Of a stretch of DNA of 12,232 bases, positions 5,951 through 12,232 are shown piece after piece. A program made the position numbers and the translations under genes. The stretch is taken from assembly GCA_937960725.1 (NCBI GenBank), contig CALGOY010000053.1, positions 1-12,232 of the forward strand, given 5' to 3'. Each line of letters begins with the position of its first letter. Positions within the stretch are counted from its first letter, which is position 1. This DNA comes from an uncultured Bacillota bacterium (lineage in GTDB: Bacteria > Bacillota > Clostridia > Caldicoprobacterales > UBA3941). The notes beneath the pieces are model-generated. The model was given only the letters and a program-made list of their open reading frames with translations. It had not been told where the DNA came from and ran no database searches.

Positions 5951-7198
5951 TTGTACCCGCTTTATTTTAGCTCCCAATACCCTCAGCTTATGTTCAAATT
6001 TATCATAGCCCCTATCAATGTGATAGATGTCGCTGACCTCCGTTTCCCCTTCGGCAAATAGACCTGCCAATACCAGTGCTGCCCCTGCCCGTAGATCTGT
6101 TGCTCTAACTTTTGCCCCCGTTAACTTATCAACTCCTTCCACTACCGCACTACTTCCCTCTATTTTTATATTTGCTCCCATCCTCTGTAGTTCTCTTACG
6201 TGCATAAACCGATTCTCAAATACCGTTTCAGTAATAATGCTAATACCTGGAACAGTAGTTAATAAGGCCATCATTTGAGCTTGCATATCCGTAGGAAATC
6301 CCGGATAGGGGAGGGTTTTTATATCTACTGATTTCATATTATCCGTTCCCTGTACCCGAATTCCCTCTCCTTCTTCTCTAATATCAACTCCTACTTCCTT
6401 AAGCTTTGCCTCTACAGGCTTTAAATGTTCGATTAAGACATTTTCTAATAGTATATCGCCTTTTGTTATAGCGGCTGCAACCATAAAAGTTCCTGCTTCA
6501 ATTCTATCGGGTATTACAGTATGGCTGGTCCCGTGGAGGTATTTAACTCCTTCAATTTTGATAGTACCAGTTCCCGCTCCCCTGATATTGCCGCCCATGG
6601 CATTGATAAAATTAGCTAGATCCACTATTTCCGGTTCCTCTGCTGCATTTTCTATAATGGTCTGCCCTTCCGCTAAGGCTGCCGCCATCATGATATTCTC
6701 AGTAGCTCCTACGCTGGGAAAGTCGAGATATATTCTGCTGCCCCTTAATCTTTCTGCTCTGGCTTCAATATAGCCATGCCCCATTGTTATCTCTGCCCCC
6801 AAAGCCGAAAAACCTTTTAAATGTAAATCGATAGGCCTGCTTCCTATAGCACAGCCCCCCGGCAGGGATATTCTGATCTTGCCCAACCTTGCCAGCAGCG
6901 GCCCCATAATTAAAAACGAAGCCCTCATCTTTCTTATCAACTCATCCGGGGCGTAATCCTTGTTAATTCTAGAGTTATCTATCCTTAACGTGCTGTTGTA
7001 AATATCAATTTTTGAACCAAGAAAATTAAGAAGCTGGCAGGCAACATTTAGATCTTCCAGCTGTGGAATATCTTCGAGAATGCACACTTCTTCAGTAAGT
7101 AATGACGCAGCAATAACGGGAAGCACCGAATTTTTAGCTCCGCTTATGCGCACTTTTCCGCGTAGAGGTGGGCTTTTAGCAATAAGAAACTTGGCCAC
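5948..7198 (-). CDS. murA: UDP-N-acetylglucosamine 1-carboxyvinyltransferase MurA
   Basis: MurA transfers enolpyruvate from phosphoenolpyruvate to UDP-GlcNAc, the first committed step of peptidoglycan synthesis, and is the fosfomycin target. The 416-residue product covers both inside-out alpha/beta barrel domains. It shows Lys22 in ISGAKNS, the active-site loop [15 protein letters not shown] with the fosfomycin-reactive Cys116, the catalytic Asp304 in PTDMQAQ, and [10 protein letters not shown] and HIDRGYDKF near the C-terminus. The frame is open to an ATG at 7225, but that has no ribosome binding site. GTG at 7198 has GGAGGAG 10 bases upstream, and its product begins (M)[15 protein letters not shown], like E. 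coli MDKFRVQG. There is no terminator between ywmB and murA, so co-transcription is likely. Fosfomycin sensitivity of the enzyme is an inference from the Cys. Confidence 0.97.
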   Translation of the reverse strand: MAKFLIAKSPPLRGKVRISGAKNSVLPVIAASLLTEEVCILEDIPQLEDLNVACQLLNFLGSKIDIYNSTLRIDNSRINKDYAPDELIRKMRASFLIMGPLLARLGKIRISLPGGCAIGSRPIDLHLKGFSALGAEITMGHGYIEARAERLRGSRIYLDFPSVGATENIMMAAALAEGQTIIENAAEEPEIVDLANFINAMGGNIRGAGTGTIKIEGVKYLHGTSHTVIPDRIEAGTFMVAAAITKGDILLENVLIEHLKPVEAKLKEVGVDIREEGEGIRVQGTDNMKSVDIKTLPYPGFPTDMQAQMMALLTTVPGISIITETVFENRFMHVRELQRMGANIKIEGSSAVVEGVDKLTGAKVRATDLRAGAALVLAGLFAEGETEVSDIYHIDRGYDKFEHKLRVLGAKIKRVQ

Positions 7199-7208
7199 TT
7201 TATCCCCA

Positions 7209-7215
7209 CTCCTCC
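7209..7215 (-). promoter_or_regulatory. Ribosome binding site fixing the GTG start of murA
   Basis: The minus strand reads GGAGGAG, 10 bases before GTG 7198. It lies inside the longer open frame that starts at ATG 7225, which argues against that upstream start. Confidence 0.7.
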
Positions 7216-7276
7216 ATATTTTCATCTACATACTCATAATATTCAGTTTAAGCCCCGCTCGTTTCAATAAGCTATC

Positions 7277-8050
7277 TCAATATTCTGTTGTAATTATAGG
7301 ACTTCCAACCCATATATAAGTTTTTCCCCAATAAGGGCTATACCTCATTGCAACCTGCAAGTTAACAACTCCCCGTCCAGTATCTAGTTTGTCCCTAAGA
7401 TGTGGGGAATAACCAGCCATGCTAACAAGTCTATCTTCATTTAAAACTTGGGTTATTTCCCCATCTACATCGTCAAATATCTCTGCACAAATTTGCTCCT
7501 GCTGCTTATTGCTATACTCACCGGCAAAAGTCCCTGTAAATGTGGTAGATATTTGGGCCTCTGCGCCTAGGCGCTTAAAAAACTTCTCTTGCTTTTTAAC
7601 TAGTTCTTTGCTCTGTCTATTTTTTTTCTTAGATACGATATCTACCACTATATATGTTTCTCGTTCGTGCTTAGAATGGAGCTGACAGCTTATAATGATA
7701 TTTATCAAATCGCCATCATTGGTTAATCCATTTACATTTGCCTGCCTTATAAACTCGTTTTCGTTTGTAAATATGTGGTAGCCGCTTTTAAGATTGAAAA
7801 ATTCAGCTGCCTCGCCTACTAGTTCTTTCATTTTATCCATGGGACAATCGGGATAATTGAGCATAGCCCATCCATTTACATTTACTTGCACCCACTCACA
7901 TCCACTGGCTTTAAACACGTCGTCAAGGGAAATTGTTTTCTCAGCGGCAATTGCTTTTTCCTTTTCTTTAAAAGCATCGGCAAAACCCTGAAAAATAATA
8001 GAACATATGATTGCAAGCATCAATATAGATATAAATACTTTTTTTAACAT
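7277..8050 (-). CDS. ywmB: YwmB-like secreted/anchored protein of unknown function
   Basis: The function is not known. The 257-residue product starts with a short basic segment and a hydrophobic stretch (about 4-24) that looks like a signal peptide or membrane anchor. A soluble, probably extracytoplasmic domain without catalytic motifs I recognise follows. Length, layout and the position directly before murA match the YwmB family, named 'TATA-box binding' from structural resemblance rather than shown DNA binding. NVNGWAMLNYPD, GTFAGEYS, GYSPHL and NLQVAMRYS look like conserved-core segments. No proper lipobox precedes the cysteine in the hydrophobic stretch. The ATG at 8050 is preferred because GGTGAT lies 5 bases upstream. 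A GTG at 8059 with AAAGGA close by would add three residues. It probably forms a transcription unit with murA. Position suggests an envelope or sporulation role, but nothing in the sequence demonstrates one. Confidence 0.75.
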   Translation of the reverse strand: MLKKVFISILMLAIICSIIFQGFADAFKEKEKAIAAEKTISLDDVFKASGCEWVQVNVNGWAMLNYPDCPMDKMKELVGEAAEFFNLKSGYHIFTNENEFIRQANVNGLTNDGDLINIIISCQLHSKHERETYIVVDIVSKKKNRQSKELVKKQEKFFKRLGAEAQISTTFTGTFAGEYSNKQQEQICAEIFDDVDGEITQVLNEDRLVSMAGYSPHLRDKLDTGRGVVNLQVAMRYSPYWGKTYIWVGSPIITTEY

Positions 8051-8130
8051 ATCTATCACCGTTCCTTTTATTGTTCATCACTTGAATTATTGCCTCATTT
8101 ATATCAATCTATACTTCTGCATTTAACTAG

Positions 8131-8163
8131 ATTTTAGCCTATACCGCTGATAAAGGCTGAAAT
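8131..8163. repeat. Imperfect inverted repeat between upp and ywmB
   Basis: Arms ATTTTAGCCTATA (8131-8143) and TAAAGGCTGAAAT (8151-8163) can pair over 13 positions around a 7-base loop. There is one A/A mismatch and one G-T pair that is favourable only in plus-strand RNA. No T-run follows on either strand, so it is not an ordinary terminator. It lies in the leader of ywmB, about 80 bases before the start. It could be an operator, a leader hairpin or chance. The remaining gap sequence (8051-8130) shows no convincing promoter; the best guess is TATAAA near 8100 with a poor -35. Confidence 0.45.
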
Positions 8164-8175
8164 TCTTTATATAAG

Positions 8176-8211
8176 AAATAAAAAAAGAAGGGATATATTT
8201 CCCTTCTTTTT
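8176..8211 (-). terminator. Rho-independent terminator after upp
   Basis: A 12-bp perfect stem (8182-8193 with 8200-8211, core GAAGGGA/TCCCTTC) has a 6-base loop. On the minus strand the run TTTTTT continues into ATTTC. It lies about 50 bases after the upp stop and ends the prfA-to-upp block. Confidence 0.9.
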
Positions 8212-8259
8212 ATGTGCTTAAACTTATTAAAATTATATGTCAGTAAGAAAATGTAAACC

Positions 8260-8889
8260 CTATCGAGTACCAAACAGGCGATCGCCTGCGTCACCTAGCC
8301 CTGGCACTATATAGCCTTCGTCGTTCAACTGCTTGTCCACTGCAGCCACAAATATATCCACATCAGGATGCTCCCTGTTAATCCTTTCTATCCCCTCCGG
8401 CGCTGCAACTAGACAGACCAGCTTTATGCTGCTGCCCCCTCTTTTCTTTATAAAACTGATTGCAGCAGATGCTGAACCGCCTGTAGCCAACATAGGATCG
8501 ACCACTATCAAATCCCTTTCTTCTACATCCACAGGTAATTTACAATAATATTCAATTGGCTCAAGAGTTTCGGGATCCCGATACAGCCCGATATGCCCTA
8601 CCTTGGCAGCAGGAATGAGCTGTAGCATGCCATCTACCATTCCCAAGCCCGCTCTTAATATGGGGATAATTGCTAGCTTTTTGCCAGAAATTACTTTAGC
8701 TTTTGCAGGCCCTATTGGGGTTTCGATATCCACTTCTTTAAGGGGTAGATTCCGAGTAACCTCATAAGCCATAAGCATTGACACTTCTTCTACCAGCTCA
8801 CGGAACTCCTTAGATCCCGTTCCCTTATCCCTCAACAAAGTCAATTTATGTTGAATCAATGGATGATCCATTATATGAACTTCTGCCAT
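8260..8889 (-). CDS. upp: Uracil phosphoribosyltransferase
   Basis: Upp converts uracil and PRPP to UMP and pyrophosphate in pyrimidine salvage. The 209-residue product is the same length as the B. subtilis enzyme and closely similar throughout. It has [10 protein letters not shown] near the start, [21 protein letters not shown], the PRPP-binding loop [12 protein letters not shown] (about 129-140), and the C-terminal uracil-binding [13 protein letters not shown] (192-204). The ATG at 8889 has AAAGGGG 8 bases upstream; the frame extends to a TTG at 8907, but that would lie upstream of the ribosome binding site itself. It follows ywlE by 29 bases, and the block ends at the terminator at 8176-8211. 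In many relatives rpiB lies between ywlE and upp, and it is absent here. Confidence 0.97.
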   Translation of the reverse strand: MAEVHIMDHPLIQHKLTLLRDKGTGSKEFRELVEEVSMLMAYEVTRNLPLKEVDIETPIGPAKAKVISGKKLAIIPILRAGLGMVDGMLQLIPAAKVGHIGLYRDPETLEPIEYYCKLPVDVEERDLIVVDPMLATGGSASAAISFIKKRGGSSIKLVCLVAAPEGIERINREHPDVDIFVAAVDKQLNDEGYIVPGLGDAGDRLFGTR

Positions 8890-8918
8890 TCTGTTATCCC
8901 CTTTCAAATATAAAGTTT

Positions 8919-9386
8919 TTAAATAACAGTCTTTAGCTTATCAATTAGTTTCCTCAAGGCCTCCTCTATCTCTTGAGCGCAACAGGAGTAAACATCTACC
9001 GGCTGCCCAAAAGGATCCATAATATCAGTAGAGCTTTCCCCTACATATTCCTTTAAAGTAAAAGTTTTATCAAAAGCTTCCGGTTCCAGCACTTTCACCA
9101 TGTTTTTGTGGCTTTCAGTCATAGTCAGAATTAAGTCAGCCTGGCGAATAAGCTCTGAGTCAATCTGCGAAGCCCTATGACCTGACAAATCCAACCCTTT
9201 CTTTTTCATTACCTCTATCGCCTGAGGGCTGGCTCCCTGTCCCTCATGAGCTGCTACTCCCGCAGATTTTACCTCTACTGCCTCATCCATTCCTTCTCTT
9301 TTTAGCATATCCCTAAACAACACTTCGGCCATGCTACTGCGGCAGGTATTTCCTGTACATACAAAAAGCACAGTTGTCTTTGACAA
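8919..9386 (-). CDS. ywlE: Protein-arginine phosphatase, YwlE-type low-molecular-weight phosphatase
   Basis: This enzyme removes phosphate from phospho-arginine on proteins, opposing the McsB kinase that marks proteins for ClpCP. The 155-residue product is a single LMW-phosphatase domain. Its P-loop is CTGNTCRS with nucleophile Cys10, Arg16 and the general acid Asp124 in DPFG. The Thr at P-loop position 14 (CTGNT) is the residue reported to give YwlE arginine rather than tyrosine specificity, and the position after tsaC matches ywlE. The start is taken as TTG at 9386, giving (M)[13 protein letters not shown], with GGAGGTG (9394-9400) 7 bases upstream. The longer frame begins with another TTG at 9419 without a ribosome binding site. 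No mcsB is in this window. A generic LMW tyrosine phosphatase is the alternative. Confidence 0.92.
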   Translation of the reverse strand: MSKTTVLFVCTGNTCRSSMAEVLFRDMLKREGMDEAVEVKSAGVAAHEGQGASPQAIEVMKKKGLDLSGHRASQIDSELIRQADLILTMTESHKNMVKVLEPEAFDKTFTLKEYVGESSTDIMDPFGQPVDVYSCCAQEIEEALRKLIDKLKTVI

Positions 9387-9393
9387 ACAAATA

Positions 9394-9400
9394 CACCTCC
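9394..9400 (-). promoter_or_regulatory. Ribosome binding site fixing the TTG start of ywlE
   Basis: The minus strand reads GGAGGTG, 7 bases before TTG 9386. No ATG lies between it and the P-loop motif, so a non-ATG start is required. Confidence 0.75.
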
Positions 9401-9433
9401 AACTTAGATAGGCGGGCAAATAAGCGCTTTGCT

Positions 9434-10486
9434 TTACGCTTCCACTACCTGAAACCCGGCAGCCCTTAGCATCCTGTTCATAACCGCTAATCCCTCTTCT
9501 TTTTCTTCAATCCACTCTGCAAATACAATATCAACGCCTAAATCGTCAAATTTCCTCAGGGCGGAGAAAAGATTAGCTGCCAAAGTTTCAGGTTTTTTTC
9601 GACTTCCCAGACAGATTACCTGCCCCTGTGTATAGCAATGGACAGTTTCCTCCGTAGCTAGTATACCCACATGGTTGCCTTTTTTGACTTCTTCATCCGT
9701 CATTTCTATGATCTTATCTGTTATTTTATCTAATTTTCCTTTTACAATAACAACCGACGCCTTAGGCGCATAGTGCGTATATTTCATACCAGGTGATTTT
9801 ACCTTCTCGCCTTTTTTCACAGGTCTAAGCACGCCAGCATCTATATTCACCCGCCCAACTACCTGCTCCAGCATCCTAGGGGTGATACCGCCTGGTCTTA
9901 GTATATTGGGTATCTCTCCCGTTATGTCCAATACCGTAGATTCTACCCCTACACTACAAGGCCCCCCATCCAATATCATCGGTATCCGGCCCATTAAATC
10001 CTCTGCAACATGGCGGGCTTCCGTGGGACTAGGCCGCCCTGATCTATTAGCGCTTGGGGCGGCAATAGGAACTCTGCTCTCCCTTATCAGAGCCAGAGCT
10101 ACAGGATTGTTGGGCATTCTTATAGCTACAGTATTTAGCCCTCCCGTCGTCCTGTCTGGAACGATGCTGGATTTTTTCAGAATAAGGGTGAGGGGGCCTG
10201 GCCAGAAAGCCTCCATTAACTTTTCTGCTTTTTCGGGCAGCTCTTCAACTAGAGGCCTAACGGCATCGAAATCTGCTATGTGAACTATCAGAGGGTTATC
10301 TCCAGGCCTTCCCTTAGCTTCATATATTTTTTCAACCGCCTTGGCATCAAGAGCATTAGCGCCTAATCCGTATACCGTCTCCGTAGGAAAAGCCACCAAT
10401 TCACCGCGCCTGATCAAAGAAGCACCCGCTTCAATAGCCTTATAATCTTTCTCAATATCGCTAATCTTCAGTATCTTCGTTTCCAA
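9434..10486 (-). CDS. tsaC: L-threonylcarbamoyladenylate synthase (Sua5/YwlC type)
   Basis: The enzyme makes threonylcarbamoyl-AMP from threonine, bicarbonate and ATP, for t6A modification at position 37 of ANN-decoding tRNAs. The 350-residue product is the long Sua5 form. The YrdC domain holds FPTETVYGLGANA (33-45), KGRPGDNPL (58-66), WPGPLTLIL, PSANRSGRPSPT (144-155) and GVESTVLD. The conserved linker SPGMKYTHYAPK (231-242) follows, then the C-terminal Sua5 domain. The start is taken as TTG at 10486, giving (M)ETKILKISDIEK, with AAAGGAG (10495-10501) 8 bases upstream. The upstream ATG at 10510 has no ribosome binding site, and starting there would place the AAAGGAG inside the coding sequence. 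It is 44 bases after the ZIP gene and 47 before ywlE, with no strong hairpin in either gap. The B. subtilis homologue is ywlC. Confidence 0.95.
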   Translation of the reverse strand: METKILKISDIEKDYKAIEAGASLIRRGELVAFPTETVYGLGANALDAKAVEKIYEAKGRPGDNPLIVHIADFDAVRPLVEELPEKAEKLMEAFWPGPLTLILKKSSIVPDRTTGGLNTVAIRMPNNPVALALIRESRVPIAAPSANRSGRPSPTEARHVAEDLMGRIPMILDGGPCSVGVESTVLDITGEIPNILRPGGITPRMLEQVVGRVNIDAGVLRPVKKGEKVKSPGMKYTHYAPKASVVIVKGKLDKITDKIIEMTDEEVKKGNHVGILATEETVHCYTQGQVICLGSRKKPETLAANLFSALRKFDDLGVDIVFAEWIEEKEEGLAVMNRMLRAAGFQVVEA

Positions 10487-10494
10487 GTCTATTA

Positions 10495-10501
10495 CTCCTT
10501 T
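10495..10501 (-). promoter_or_regulatory. Ribosome binding site fixing the TTG start of tsaC
   Basis: The minus strand reads AAAGGAG, 8 bases before TTG 10486. The only ATG nearby (10510) precedes it and has no site of its own. Confidence 0.7.
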
Positions 10502-10530
10502 GTATGGCATATAGTCTGTATATTTTAAAT

Positions 10531-11277
10531 CTATAAGACTATCCTTAAAATAATAACCCCCACAATTACCCCCATAATAAGGCTTAGGCTAGAAACTCTA
10601 CCCCTATACAAATCCTGCGATTCGGGAATCAGCTTGCTGCACGTAATATAAAGCATTGCACCCCCAGCAAACCCCAAACACAAAGATATAAATATAGGGG
10701 ATATCTCCCCCAGCAGATAACCAATAACCGCCCCAATCCCCGTAGGAATCCCAGCCAGTATAGCTGCTAAAAATATCTTGAATTTGTTAAGCCCTCCAGC
10801 AGCCATGGGAGTTGCCATGGCTATTCCCTCCGGAATATCGTGAAGCGCGATTATCAAGCTCAAGCCCAGCCCATAGGCTGGTAAAGCTGTAAATCCCGAG
10901 CCTATGGCAAGCCCCTCCGGGAAATTATGCAGCGCTATACCAAGTCCCACTAAAATGCCGGTTTCAACATAGCTTTTCCCCGCTCTTTTTATTCCCCTAA
11001 CTTCCCTATAGCGATCTATCAAATCCTCACATATTATAATAGCCAAAGCGCCCAAAATAACTCCTAGCACCCCTGAAGATAGGCTTCCAATGGTAAACGA
11101 TTCTGGCAGCAGGTCAAAGCACACTACGGCAATCATTAACCCTGCTGAAAAACCCATCAGCATGCTGAGGAACCTTTTACTAGGTCTATTCAGTATAAAG
11201 CCAATAGCGCCTCCAATACCAGTTCCTATTATACCGGCCCCTGCCCCGATCATTGAACTAAACAGCAGATCTGACAT
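10531..11277 (-). CDS. ZIP-family divalent metal transporter
   Basis: This is a polytopic membrane protein that imports divalent metals such as zinc, and possibly iron or manganese. The 248-residue product is hydrophobic with about eight membrane segments. It has the two ZIP metal-site motifs on consecutive helices: HNFPEGLAIG (His117 to Glu121) and HDIPEGIAMA (His146 to Glu150). A short charged loop (about 88-103) replaces the long histidine-rich loop of many eukaryotic members, as in bacterial GufA/ZupT-like proteins. The ATG at 11277 has GAGGGGG 6 bases upstream; the frame runs back to 11313 but without a better site. It lies 65 bases after prfA and 44 before tsaC, a placement also common in clostridia. 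Metal specificity cannot be read from the sequence, and no metal-responsive operator was seen. Confidence 0.9.
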   Translation of the reverse strand: MSDLLFSSMIGAGAGIIGTGIGGAIGFILNRPSKRFLSMLMGFSAGLMIAVVCFDLLPESFTIGSLSSGVLGVILGALAIIICEDLIDRYREVRGIKRAGKSYVETGILVGLGIALHNFPEGLAIGSGFTALPAYGLGLSLIIALHDIPEGIAMATPMAAGGLNKFKIFLAAILAGIPTGIGAVIGYLLGEISPIFISLCLGFAGGAMLYITCSKLIPESQDLYRGRVSSLSLIMGVIVGVIILRIVL

Positions 11278-11342
11278 AACAATCCCCCTCAAATCAGTAA
11301 AATAATCCACCATAATTATATTCGAAGAGAATCCCTAATATG

Positions 11343-12232
11343 TTAATCCTCCATACTAGCCAGTTTTTCAGCCTGATCTGCTGTGATAAGGGCATCAATC
11401 ATCTCATCTATATCGCCATCGAGAAAATCCTCTAGCTTATACAAAGTTAAGCCGATCCTATGATCCGTAACCCTTCCTTGAGGAAAGTTATAGGTACGTA
11501 TTCTCTCGCTCCTATCTCCAGTTCCTACCTGACTTTTTCTAGCTTGGGCGTATTCTTCTTGTTGTTCCCTCTGCACCATATCCAACAGTCTAGCCTTTAA
11601 GACCCTCATGGCTTTTTCTTTGTTCTTATGCTGAGACTTCTCATCCTGGCAGGTAACCACAAGTCCCGTCGGCAAATGGGTAATGCGCACAGCAGAATCG
11701 GTGGTGTTTACGCTCTGACCTCCATGGCCAGAAGAGCGGAAAACGTCGATCCTCAAATCATTGGGATTAATCTGTACATCTACATCCTCTGCCTCTGGAA
11801 GAACTGCCACAGTAGCAGTAGAAGTATGAATTCTTCCCCCAGACTCAGTAGTGGGGACCCTTTGCACCCTATGAACACCACTTTCATACTTCAATCGGCT
11901 GTAAGCTCCTTTACCTTCAAGGACAAATATAAGCTCTTTTACTCCCCCTATATCCGTATAGTTGGCACTAAGTATCTCTAATTTCCAACCTTTCCGCTCT
12001 GCATAACGGGAATACATCCTAAAAAGATCCGCCCCAAATAGGGCCGCCTCTTCTCCCCCTGCACCGCCCCTGATTTCCATCACAACATTTTTCTCATCGT
12101 TGGGATCCTTAGGGATTAGCAGCAATTTCAATTTTTGCTTAAGCTCCTCTTCCTTGGCTTTCAAATCGTTCATTTCCTCGTTCAAGAGCTCTTTCATCTC
12201 TCTATCAGGCTTATCATTAAGCATCTCGAGGA
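11343..12232 (-). CDS. prfA: Peptide chain release factor 1 (5' end outside the window)
   Basis: RF1 recognises UAA and UAG in the ribosomal A site and triggers peptide release. The frame stays open to the right edge, so roughly the first 60 residues are missing; about 295 are present. Visible are the [11 protein letters not shown] segment of domain 2, the stop-codon recognition motif P-x-T (PTT in [18 protein letters not shown], near 11850), the peptidyl-transferase loop SGHGGQSVN (about 11710-11730), and the RF1-type [22 protein letters not shown]. The PxT tripeptide rather than SPF identifies RF1, not RF2. The GGQ methyltransferase gene prmC is not downstream; in related clostridia it usually lies upstream, beyond this window. 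The ATG at 12224 is internal, not the gene start. Confidence 0.96.
   Translation of the reverse strand, partial: LEMLNDKPDREMKELLNEEMNDLKAKEEELKQKLKLLLIPKDPNDEKNVVMEIRGGAGGEEAALFGADLFRMYSRYAERKGWKLEILSANYTDIGGVKELIFVLEGKGAYSRLKYESGVHRVQRVPTTESGGRIHTSTATVAVLPEAEDVDVQINPNDLRIDVFRSSGHGGQSVNTTDSAVRITHLPTGLVVTCQDEKSQHKNKEKAMRVLKARLLDMVQREQQEEYAQARKSQVGTGDRSERIRTYNFPQGRVTDHRIGLTLYKLEDFLDGDIDEMIDALITADQAEKLASMED

Noticed and set aside
7236..7267. Possible sigma-A promoter for murA (TTGAAA and TATTAT)
   Set aside because: The two boxes are 20 bases apart, too far for a normal sigma-A promoter. Readthrough from ywmB explains murA expression without it.
9422..9441. Possible terminator between tsaC and ywlE
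   Set aside because: The AAGCG/CGCTT stem is only 5 bp with a 10-base loop and a poor T-run, too weak for a terminator. It is treated as within-operon sequence.
9882..10283. Plus-strand reading frame of 133 codons
   Set aside because: It lies wholly opposite the conserved YrdC domain of tsaC. It has no recognisable protein features.
11628..11981. Plus-strand reading frame of 117 codons
   Set aside because: It is antisense to prfA through the GGQ region and has no supporting signal.

Overview
The window comes from a spore-forming, flagellated, moderately AT-rich Bacillota, most likely a member of the Clostridia. Sporulation genes (spoIID, a spoIIQ-like gene, spoIIID), an Mbl/MreB gene, paired flagellar rod genes and strong GGAGG-type ribosome binding sites all point that way. 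The gene order is a contracted version of the Bacillus subtilis prfA-ywlC-ywlE-upp ... ywmB-murAA-spoIID-spoIIQ ... spoIIID-mbl-flhO-flhP-fabZ order. All twelve genes lie on the minus strand, so transcription runs from right to left.

Right block (12232 to 8260), a probable housekeeping operon: prfA (release factor 1, 5' end outside the window), a ZIP-family metal transporter, tsaC/sua5 (tRNA t6A synthesis), ywlE (protein-arginine phosphatase) and upp (uracil salvage). Spacers are 29 to 65 bases and the block ends in a hairpin terminator at about 8176-8211. Two genes often found in this neighbourhood are absent: rpiB between ywlE and upp, and the ATP synthase operon between upp and ywmB.

Middle block (8050 to 3372): ywmB-murA, then spoIID, spoIIQ-like and spoIIID. 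Strong hairpin terminators follow murA, spoIID and spoIIQ. They cut the stretch into short units that in B. subtilis are expressed in different cells: vegetative or general (murA), mother cell (spoIID, spoIIID) and forespore (spoIIQ). Weak sporulation-sigma-like promoters can be proposed in the short gaps.

Left block (3255 to 88): mbl, flhO, flhP and fabZ, closely spaced and ending in a terminator at 32-75. It combines cell-wall elongation, the flagellar rod and fatty-acid elongation.

Shine-Dalgarno placement moves most start codons downstream of the longest frame. The preferred starts are TTG for tsaC, ywlE and spoIIID and GTG for murA. No mobile element, CRISPR array, tRNA, rRNA or riboswitch was seen, and there is no gene-free stretch longer than 300 bases. 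Nothing looks like a wholly new system. The best leads are the terminator-partitioned sporulation cluster, the missing syntenic genes, and an unexplained inverted repeat before ywmB.
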